DNA of 13,891 nucleotides, from positions 1 to 13,891 of the forward strand of contig DOIU01000403.1 of the NCBI GenBank assembly GCA_003511825.1, read 5' to 3'. The translations under genes and the position numbers were made by a program. Every line of letters begins with the position of its first letter. Within the stretch, counting starts at the first letter, position 1. Positions 1 to 5,989 of the stretch are shown here, in pieces. A model generated the notes under the pieces. That model did no database searches. It had not been told where the DNA came from and worked only from the letters and a program-made list of their open reading frames with translations. This DNA is from Gammaproteobacteria bacterium. Its GTDB lineage: Bacteria; Pseudomonadota; Gammaproteobacteria; Granulosicoccales; Granulosicoccaceae.

Positions 1-672
1 ACGCAATACGCGCGGACCGAGGCTCACAGGCGCAAAGCCATGCACGCAGGCCAGCTCAACTTCTTTTGCATCAAAACCTCCCTCGGGCCCGATCAGCAGG
101 TGTGCATGAGATTGTGGCGAGGCGATACTGCCAAACGTCAGGGATGCGCCGGGTTGTAAGATCCAGCGCGATACGGACGTGGCAGGCCGTTGCAGGTAGT
201 CAGCTAACTTTTGCGGCGCCGCCAGTTCAGGTAAGACGCTACGTCCCGATTGCTCGCAGGCACTTTGAATCACGGCTGTCCAATGTTGCATTTTTTTGCG
301 CAGACGCTTTTCATCCACGCTTAAGATGGAGCGCGCACAAAAGACTGGCTGAATCTTCGCCACGCCAAGTTCAACGGACTTTTGCAGGGTGAAATCCATT
401 TTGTCGCTGCGCGAGATCCCCTGGATGAGCGTAATTGCAAAATCGGACTCGCGATGGTTGAGGGTTTTTTCGCCAATCGCGACTTGGGGTTGTTTGCCCG
501 TGCTCAACAGTGTGGCGGCATAATCAAACCCGTCCCCATTAAACAATACAAGCGCGTCTTCGGGTTTCAGTCGAAGGACCTGGGTGGCGTGGTGTGCAGC
601 GTTCTTGTCCAGCACTAAAACACTGTTGGCGTGCAGACTGCGTGGCGTGTAAAAACGTGACCTACGCGCCAT
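1..672 (-). CDS. rsmE: 16S rRNA (uracil-1498-N3) methyltransferase RsmE, 3' end beyond window
   Basis: SPOUT-family methyltransferase that transfers a methyl group from S-adenosylmethionine to N3 of U1498 in 16S rRNA of the 30S subunit. The window holds 224 codons; E. coli RsmE has 243, so only about 20 C-terminal residues are missing. Visible family blocks: the N-terminal RNA-binding PUA-like part (RFYTPRSL, residues 6-13, and the HHATQVLRLKPEDAL region), ISRSDKMDFTLQKSVELGV at 86-104, ACEQSGRS at 138-145, and the cofactor-binding knot motifs LIGPEGGF at 193-200 and LGPRVLR at 218-224, where the window ends. The ATG at 672-670 gives the family-typical short N terminus. It overlaps the end of dnaG by 11 bases and has no clear Shine-Dalgarno sequence, so translation is probably coupled to dnaG. 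No ORF of this length was supplied here because the gene runs off the edge; the reading frame was traced by hand and stays open throughout. Confidence 0.95.
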   Translation of the reverse strand, partial: MARRSRFYTPRSLHANSVLVLDKNAAHHATQVLRLKPEDALVLFNGDGFDYAATLLSTGKQPQVAIGEKTLNHRESDFAITLIQGISRSDKMDFTLQKSVELGVAKIQPVFCARSILSVDEKRLRKKMQHWTAVIQSACEQSGRSVLPELAAPQKLADYLQRPATSVSRWILQPGASLTFGSIASPQSHAHLLIGPEGGFDAKEVELACVHGFAPVSLGPRVLR

Positions 673-2401
673 CGGGATTTGTGCCGGGTTTGCGAATGGA
701 TAAGAGCCCTTTGCGCAAAGGTGCAGCGACCAACTGAGAGTCTGTTTTGCTCGAGAGTTGCTGAATCTTGGTCATAATGTCATTGAGTTCTTGTTCGGCC
801 GTTTCTTCGGCCATGTCCCTGTCGCCGGGCATCAGTTGTGATGTTGCGAGCTTGCCCAAGCCTTTAAAGTGAGGTGATGTTCGGAAGTTTTCCAACACCC
901 CCGCCGTGCTGATGTGTGGGTTTTCCCGACACAGTGTCACGACCTGTGAAAACATGAGTTCGCCGACGGAATTCGCGTTTCTGACAATGACATCATTGGT
1001 CAGCGATGTCGCGATGCTGGGTTTTTGCAGCACCAATGCGAGTGCTCGGCGCAGCAAGGAGGCTTTGGTCGGATGTGAGCTCACCGTTGTTCGCACTGCT
1101 TGCTGCGGCACGAGGGATGGTGCAGCCGTCTCCGGCGATGTCGTGGGTTGTTGCAAAGCCATACCGATGCGCTGTTCGAGCTCTTGATGGGTTAACTGCT
1201 TGTAGACGCCGTCGGGCAGAGACTCAATGAGGGGTTTGGCCAATTGGGCCAAGCGCGCGCGACCACCGACTTCATCCAGATTGAGATCTTCGCTCAGGTG
1301 GGCCAGCAAAAAGTCGGTAGCGGTATTGGCTTTGCGAATAAACTCTTCAAAGGTGGCCCGGCCTTTTGAGGCAATAAAACTGTCGGGGTCTTCACCATTG
1401 GGCAGGAACGCAAAATGGGCGTCTCTGCCGTCTTGCAGGGCGGGCAGGGTGGCCTTGAGGGCTCGCCAGGCGGCTTCCCTGCCGGCCCTGTCGGCATCAA
1501 AACAAAACACAATATTAGGCACTATTCTGAACAGGGTTTCGATATGTGCACTGGTGGTGGCCGTCCCCAGTGTGGCCACGCAGTTCTCTACGCCATGCTG
1601 GGACAATGAGACGACATCCATATACCCTTCAACGACAACGATAGTGCCTTGATCCTGGGCGCTACGCCGTGCTTCAAACAGGCCATAGAGTTCCTCACCT
1701 TTGCGAAACAGCGGCGTTTCGGGGGAGTTCAGGTACTTGGGTTCACCCTGCTCAAGGATACGCCCGCCAAAGGCGATCACGCGTCCGCGTCGATCGCGAA
1801 TGGGGAACATAACTCGATCGCGGAAGCGGTCATACACGCGACCGGCATCGTTGCGAATCAGCATACCGAGTTTTTGCAATGTTTCTGTGTCGCGAGCGCT
1901 GAAGAGGGTGTCGAGGTTCTGCCACCCTGAAGGTGCATAGCCAATACCGAACTTTTTTGCTGTTTCTCCAGAAAGTTCTCTTTTTTTCAGATAGTTAATC
2001 GCTGTTTCGGAGGCTTTAAGTTGGGTGTAGTAATAGTCAGCGCAGCGCTGCATCAGCGCGTAGAGTGGCTTGCGGCTGTCAACGCGTTTCTGGTCAGCTT
2101 GTTCTCGCGGGACGTCCAGACCGACTGATTCTGCCAGCATTTCCACGGCATCAACAAAGTGGAGGTTGTCGTAATGCATGACAAAGCTGATGGCCGTGCC
2201 GTGTTCTTGGCAGCCAAAGCAGTGATAAAACTGCTTGCTCTGGCTCACCGTAAACGACGGCGTCTTTTCGTTGTGAAACGGGCACCGGGCGGCGTAATTG
2301 CTGCCCGATTTTTTAAGAGGGAGACGCGCAGAGATGACATCGACAATGTCAATGCGACTCAGCAGCTCATCAATAAAGGCTTGTGGGATTCGGCCTGCCA
2401 T
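662..2401 (-). CDS. dnaG: DNA primase DnaG
   Basis: Replicative primase that makes the short RNA primers for Okazaki fragments while bound to the DnaB helicase. The 579 residues match the usual gammaproteobacterial length (E. coli 581). Domains in order: N-terminal CHC2 zinc ribbon with C40, H43, C61 and C64 (CPFH...FYHCFGC); RNA polymerase core with the RFRDRVMFPIRDRRGRVIAFGGR block at 192-214 and KYLNSPET at 222-229; Toprim catalytic acids E258 (VVVEGYMD), D302 and D304 (FDADRAG) and the EDPD block at 337-340; a variable C-terminal helicase-binding region from about 430. The ATG at 2401 gives MAGRIPQAF, the conserved family start. A TTG four codons upstream is in frame but not needed. The gene starts 51 bases after damX and its end overlaps rsmE. 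Every catalytic and zinc residue is present, so this reads as a working housekeeping primase. Its place outside rpsU-dnaG-rpoD is the odd point. Whether another copy exists elsewhere cannot be seen. Confidence 0.97.
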   Translation of the reverse strand: MAGRIPQAFIDELLSRIDIVDVISARLPLKKSGSNYAARCPFHNEKTPSFTVSQSKQFYHCFGCQEHGTAISFVMHYDNLHFVDAVEMLAESVGLDVPREQADQKRVDSRKPLYALMQRCADYYYTQLKASETAINYLKKRELSGETAKKFGIGYAPSGWQNLDTLFSARDTETLQKLGMLIRNDAGRVYDRFRDRVMFPIRDRRGRVIAFGGRILEQGEPKYLNSPETPLFRKGEELYGLFEARRSAQDQGTIVVVEGYMDVVSLSQHGVENCVATLGTATTSAHIETLFRIVPNIVFCFDADRAGREAAWRALKATLPALQDGRDAHFAFLPNGEDPDSFIASKGRATFEEFIRKANTATDFLLAHLSEDLNLDEVGGRARLAQLAKPLIESLPDGVYKQLTHQELEQRIGMALQQPTTSPETAAPSLVPQQAVRTTVSSHPTKASLLRRALALVLQKPSIATSLTNDVIVRNANSVGELMFSQVVTLCRENPHISTAGVLENFRTSPHFKGLGKLATSQLMPGDRDMAEETAEQELNDIMTKIQQLSSKTDSQLVAAPLRKGLLSIRKPGTNPDGA

Positions 2402-2411
2402 GGTGGCACAC

Positions 2412-2420
2412 AATATAGCA
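2412..2420 (-). promoter_or_regulatory. Candidate extended -10 promoter element for dnaG
   Basis: In the 51-base gap between damX and dnaG the minus strand reads TGCTATATT, a good fit to the extended -10 consensus TGnTATAAT. No convincing -35 hexamer lies 16-18 bases upstream (CTTCTG is the best), which extended -10 promoters can tolerate. A start about seven bases downstream would fall near 2405, only about four bases before the dnaG ATG, so the message would be nearly leaderless. Read-through from damX is the alternative. Motif evidence only. Confidence 0.25.
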
Positions 2421-2452
2421 TGACCCGATGCTGCAGAAGGGTGGGAGACTGC

Positions 2453-4102
2453 TCAGGTGCCAGTTTTTAGTGAGTCATGAATGCGTCTAATCTGCCGTAT
2501 CCAAGGGTGTTTGGCGCGAACAGCGGCCGGGAGCTTTTGGATAGAGGCTTGGGCGTGTTCAATATCCGTGAATAAGCCATGGACCAGCGAATACCATGTT
2601 TCACTGCCGCGCTTGAACGCGAAGATGGAGTTCGGTCCATCAAGGTTGTGCGTTGCAAGAAAGCGCTCGACTTCCTTGCGATCACTCGATGCGATGACCT
2701 GGACGGTAAAACGCGTGGGATCTTGCATCAGTACCCAATTGGGTGATTGCAACCCAAGGGGTTGCAACGGAGGCGCAGGGACGGGCTCGGCCGTGGGCGC
2801 AGGTGCCGGTGCCGGTGGAGCCCGTGGTGGTTCAGTTGGGTTCGGTAATGATGTTTCACGTTGTGTCGTCGGTTGTTGCTCCGGGGGGGGCGGTGCTGAC
2901 ACGGTTGGTTTGGGCTGAGATGCGGGTCGCGCGGGTTTGTCTGCCTTGGTCTCAGGTGCTGGCGCAGGGTTAGGCGTTTTTGTCTGCTGCGGCCGCGATG
3001 GCGGTGTTTGTGCTGGGGCCACGGGAGCGGTTGCGGCCTTTTGGGTCTCTGTACTGACTTCTGAGAGTAAAACCAAACGAGACGCACCCGGCGTCAGTGA
3101 CTCCAAATCCAGAGGCTGTGAGGTGACAACGGTGGCGAGGGAGTTTGTTGGCGGTGTCTCGGGCGTGGCAACGGTATCGTCTTGCGTATCAGGAAGCCCG
3201 AACATAACCAGGGATAACACGATCAACAAAGCGGCAATCGCGCTCAGCACGCGACGGTCTCTCAAGCGCGAGAGGAATGCACCGGGTGCTCGAGATGTTC
3301 GTGTGTCTGATTGTGGTTGAAATAGCGTATTCAAGGTTTGACTGGCTGCATTGCATGTCTGAGCCGGCAACCCATTGGCAGCGCGGCGAATGTCCTGAAG
3401 CTGCAGGGTATCAAAAGGCAGCGGTTCAAAATAGCCCGCTTGCTTGAGATGGTGCGCTAGGAAAAGACCGGTTTTTTCGCCATCCAGGCGCGGCAGTGGC
3501 AACATCGTGTAGCTGAGTTCCGTGCCTGTGGGGACGATGCTGAGCAGATGCTCCTCAAATTCTGGCTGTGCGGCCAAGGCAATGCGAAACGAGCGCAGAT
3601 CCGAGCCATCACGCATATACAACATCCCGGAAATCAGCTTATAGAGTTCCGCTGAGGGGACGTTGTGTGCGTCATCGACTAAAATCACGGCCTGCAGTTT
3701 TTGTTCCTCCAATGCGCGTAGCTGTGTGGCAAGTTGGTCCAGGCAATCTTGCAGCTCGTCTGGCGCTGATTGTTGAAATGCTTCAAGCATTCCGGCGAAC
3801 ACATTGTGTGCGCTGAAGTGCTCATTGCCATCGACAATGAAGTACTGCACGTCATCGTTGGTTCTATTGATCAGCAATGACAGTAGCGAGGATTTGCCGG
3901 CGCCCATGGGGCCCGTGATGACAGGCAGGTGGTCGCTGTCGCCAAGCAGTTCTTGAAGTTGATTGAGAAGATCACTCAGTGCGTTATCCACGAAGAGTTT
4001 GAAGTGATCGGCAGCAGGGTCGAACGGTTGCTTTTTGATTTCCAGTGCTGCCAAAGCCGCGCTGGTTAACAAACGTGATGTCTGGGTGTCGGTCTGACTC
4101 AT
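2453..4102 (-). CDS. damX: DamX-type SPOR-domain membrane protein with N-terminal AAA/P-loop ATPase domain
   Basis: Bitopic inner-membrane protein of the DamX family; SPOR domains bind glycan strands stripped of stem peptides at the division septum. From the ATG at 4102 (549 residues): a P-loop ATPase domain at about 20-260, with Walker A GPMGAGKSS at 64-72 and Walker B AVILVDDAH at 138-146, resembling the ExeA-like ATPase group; one membrane span at about 285-303 (VLSAIAALLIVLSLVMFGL); a low-complexity proline/alanine-rich periplasmic linker at about 355-450; a C-terminal SPOR domain at about 463-540 (FTVQVIASSDRKEVERFL, WYSLVHGLFTDIEHAQ). Position after aroK-aroB is the classic damX place. 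The frame extends upstream to a TTG at 4180, but that region lies inside or beside the intergenic hairpin, and the sequence after 4102 (MSQTDTQTSRLL) looks like a natural start. The Shine-Dalgarno is weak. Unlike E. coli there is no dam gene next; dnaG follows. The family call is firm. Whether the ATPase domain hydrolyses ATP is inference. Confidence 0.88.
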   Translation of the reverse strand: MSQTDTQTSRLLTSAALAALEIKKQPFDPAADHFKLFVDNALSDLLNQLQELLGDSDHLPVITGPMGAGKSSLLSLLINRTNDDVQYFIVDGNEHFSAHNVFAGMLEAFQQSAPDELQDCLDQLATQLRALEEQKLQAVILVDDAHNVPSAELYKLISGMLYMRDGSDLRSFRIALAAQPEFEEHLLSIVPTGTELSYTMLPLPRLDGEKTGLFLAHHLKQAGYFEPLPFDTLQLQDIRRAANGLPAQTCNAASQTLNTLFQPQSDTRTSRAPGAFLSRLRDRRVLSAIAALLIVLSLVMFGLPDTQDDTVATPETPPTNSLATVVTSQPLDLESLTPGASRLVLLSEVSTETQKAATAPVAPAQTPPSRPQQTKTPNPAPAPETKADKPARPASQPKPTVSAPPPPEQQPTTQRETSLPNPTEPPRAPPAPAPAPTAEPVPAPPLQPLGLQSPNWVLMQDPTRFTVQVIASSDRKEVERFLATHNLDGPNSIFAFKRGSETWYSLVHGLFTDIEHAQASIQKLPAAVRAKHPWIRQIRRIHDSLKTGT

Positions 4103-4174
4103 CGGGATCTGCTCAGAGGGCTCGCCAGCAAGGAAAAAACGGTGGCAGCATGTGTGACTGCATCCATTTATATA

Positions 4175-4208
4175 GCTCAAAAGTGCGACATTGGCCGCAC
4201 TTTTGAGC
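4175..4208. terminator. Perfect 13-bp hairpin between aroB and damX, possible terminator or leader structure
   Basis: Left arm GCTCAAAAGTGCG (4175-4187), 8-base loop (4188-4195), right arm CGCACTTTTGAGC (4196-4208), with no mismatch. It lies 45 bases after the aroB stop and 72 bases before the damX start. The GC core with flanking A4 and T4 runs resembles bidirectional intrinsic terminators, but the T run is inside the stem and only four long, so termination may be partial. It would reduce read-through from aroKB into damX. An AT-rich TATATAAAT stretch directly after the hairpin on the minus strand could be a damX -10, though no -35 fits at normal spacing. Confidence 0.6.
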
Positions 4209-4253
4209 GAGCTGACGCTTGATCACGCCTGGCAGGTACTGACGACAGTCGGG

Positions 4254-5333
4254 CTAGGAATAACTGCTGCGGATGGTTTCGCGCAACTGCGCCTCTGAGA
4301 AGTCCGTCGTCAGCACGGTATGGCCGATAGCTTTAAGCAATACCAAGTGCAGGGTATGGTCGCGTACCTTTTTGTCTTGCGCCATCAGATCGAGGAATTG
4401 TTGCTCACTGATGTCGGCAGGTGGCTTGGTTGGCAGCCCTGCTTGGTGGATGATGTCGATACAAGCCTGGCGTTCTTGCGCGTTGATCCAGCCAATGCGA
4501 TGGGATAAATCTGCCGCCATACACATGCCTGCGGCAATCGCTTCGCCATGCAACCATCGACCATACCCCATACCGGTTTCAATGGCGTGGCCAAATGTAT
4601 GACCGAGATTAAGGAGGGCGCGTTGTCCCTTTTCCCGTTCGTCCGCGGCAACGATGGCGGCCTTCACATTGCAAGAGCGCTCGATAGCGTAGCTCAATGC
4701 TGTGGGTTCTCGCGCTAACACAGCAGGCAGGTGCTCTCGCAACCAAGCATCAAAGGGTGCGTCGATCAGCAGACCATATTTGATGACTTCAGCGACTCCT
4801 GCGCGCAGTTGTCGATCGCTGAGCGTGCTCAATGTGTCGGTGTCTGCGATGACGGCGCGGGGCTGATGGAATGCGCCGATCATGTTTTTGCCAAGGGGGT
4901 GGTTAACACCGGTCTTGCCACCGACGGAAGAGTCGACTTGAGCTAATAAGGTGGTGGGTATTTGGATAAAATTGACGCCGCGCTGGTAGCTAGCCGCCGC
5001 AAAGCCCGTCATATCGCCGATGACGCCTCCACCCAGAGCGATCAGTGTGCAGCTGCGGTCATAACGTAATTGCAGCAGTTTATCGAAAATGGTCTCGAGC
5101 ACTGCCAAGGTTTTGTGCTTCTCACCATCAGGCAGCACCATGGATTCGACGTGATAGTCTGTGAGCGCTTCGCAGACGGTGGGCAGGTACAGTGGTGCGA
5201 TACTGTCGTTAGTGACGATCAGCACGTTGCGTCCGGCGATGGCAGGCGCATAGAGCGACGTATTTGTCAGCAACCCTGCGCCGATATGGATCGGATAACT
5301 GCGCTGGTTCAGATCGATGGTGAGTTGGGCCAT
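4254..5333 (-). CDS. aroB: 3-dehydroquinate synthase
   Basis: Second enzyme of the shikimate pathway: converts 3-deoxy-D-arabino-heptulosonate 7-phosphate to 3-dehydroquinate in the cytoplasm, using NAD+ and a divalent metal. The 359 residues are the normal length. Family blocks: LPDGEKHKT at 67-75, the NAD-binding glycine stretch ALGGGVIGDMTGFAAASYQRG at 99-119, PTTLLAQVDSSVGGKTGVNHP at 126-146, and metal ligands E182 (AEVIKYG), H245 (LGHTFGH) and H262 (LHGEA). ADEREKGQRALLNLGH and the substrate-binding lysine and arginine positions also read as intact. The ATG at 5333 has a good Shine-Dalgarno (TTAGGAA), which overlaps the aroK stop codon; the gap between the genes is 10 bases, so aroK and aroB form one transcription unit with likely translational coupling. 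Confidence 0.98.
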   Translation of the reverse strand: MAQLTIDLNQRSYPIHIGAGLLTNTSLYAPAIAGRNVLIVTNDSIAPLYLPTVCEALTDYHVESMVLPDGEKHKTLAVLETIFDKLLQLRYDRSCTLIALGGGVIGDMTGFAAASYQRGVNFIQIPTTLLAQVDSSVGGKTGVNHPLGKNMIGAFHQPRAVIADTDTLSTLSDRQLRAGVAEVIKYGLLIDAPFDAWLREHLPAVLAREPTALSYAIERSCNVKAAIVAADEREKGQRALLNLGHTFGHAIETGMGYGRWLHGEAIAAGMCMAADLSHRIGWINAQERQACIDIIHQAGLPTKPPADISEQQFLDLMAQDKKVRDHTLHLVLLKAIGHTVLTTDFSEAQLRETIRSSYS

Positions 5334-5343
5334 GGTTGTGTTC

Positions 5344-5874
5344 CTAAGATGTTAGGGCAGGCGGCGGCAGCCGCTTGAGTATCTTTTCAACGACGTAGCG
5401 CATATTGCGCCCATTGGAGTTGATCCGCAGATCGGCCAGTGATTCGTAGAGGGGGCTGCGTTCCAGCATAATACGACGTAAAGTTTCCCGTGGATTCTCC
5501 GTTTGCAGCAACGGTCGGTTTTTATCGTGACGGATGCGCGCAAATTGTTCCCTCAGGTTGATGCTGAGATACACCACGAAACCGCGCTCGCTCATTACGG
5601 TGCGATTCTCTGGGCGCAAGACCGATCCGCCACCGGTTGCCAACACAATAGGGTGCTGTTGGGTCAAGGTATCGAGCATTTTAGCCTCGCGCTCGCGAAA
5701 CCCTGCTTCACCTTCAAACTCAAAAATAGTCGGTATAGAAACCCCGCAAATGCGCTCGATTTCACGATCGCTGTCATAAAAATCTTGATGCAATTGTTTG
5801 GCGAGTTGACGTCCGACGGTCGTCTTACCGGCGCCCATCGGGCCAATTAAGAAGATGTTCTGGGGCTTGTTCAT
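5344..5874 (-). CDS. aroK: Shikimate kinase I
   Basis: Phosphorylates shikimate at O3 with ATP, the fifth step of the pathway to chorismate. The 176 residues match AroK length. P-loop GPMGAGKT at 11-18; metal and shikimate-binding acids in DSD at 34-36; shikimate-contacting R60 (GFRERE); glycine loop GGG at 81-83; lid arginine R120 in NRPLL; R139 in RSPLY. All key positions are present. It is the first gene after the pilQ terminator, so it needs its own promoter between 5875 and 5935. The minus strand there has TGGTTTAAAG, usable as a poor extended -10, but no matching -35 was found. It leads into aroB with a 10-base gap. aroK next to aroB, downstream of pilQ, is standard gammaproteobacterial order. 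Confidence 0.97.
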   Translation of the reverse strand: MNKPQNIFLIGPMGAGKTTVGRQLAKQLHQDFYDSDREIERICGVSIPTIFEFEGEAGFREREAKMLDTLTQQHPIVLATGGGSVLRPENRTVMSERGFVVYLSINLREQFARIRHDKNRPLLQTENPRETLRRIMLERSPLYESLADLRINSNGRNMRYVVEKILKRLPPPALTS

Positions 5875-5935
5875 GCCGATGGCTGACTACACAAACCGCA
5901 GACTTTAAACCAGAAGGGCACATTTCTCCAGGCAC

Positions 5936-5962
5936 AAAAAAGCCAGGCAAGAGGCCTGGCTT
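5936..5962 (-). terminator. Rho-independent terminator of the pilMNOPQ operon
   Basis: Read on the minus strand: a perfect 9-bp stem AAGCCAGGC / GCCTGGCTT with a 5-base loop, followed at once by a run of T residues (complement of the A run at 5936-5941). Stem arms lie at 5954-5962 and 5940-5948. It starts 28 bases after the pilQ stop codon and ends 62 bases before the aroK start. This is a textbook intrinsic terminator and separates the pilus operon from aroKB transcription. Confidence 0.93.
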
Positions 5963-5989
5963 AGCGGGTTGCTCGAGGAAGGCTGTGAA

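Noticed and set aside
66..618. Plus-strand frames at the left edge
   Set aside because: They are shadows of rsmE, whose minus-strand frame is open and carries all family motifs.
2402..2413. TTG start four codons upstream of the dnaG ATG
   Set aside because: MAGRIP is the conserved primase N terminus, and the TTG would overlap the candidate -10 element.
2481..3087. Long open frames on both strands opposite or out of frame with damX (plus 2481-2918, minus 2728-3087)
   Set aside because: They lie over the proline/alanine-rich linker of damX. GC-skewed codons there keep other frames open, and the products are low-complexity G/V/A or R/P/H strings with no domain.
4103..4180. Longer damX reading frame from a TTG at 4180
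   Set aside because: It would begin inside the hairpin and add a cysteine-rich stretch (SYINGCSHTCCHR) unlike the family.
3895..5844. Identical GPMGAGK P-loop in both aroK and damX
   Set aside because: The match is limited to a common Walker A form; the folds and the rest of the proteins differ, so it does not show duplication or recombination.
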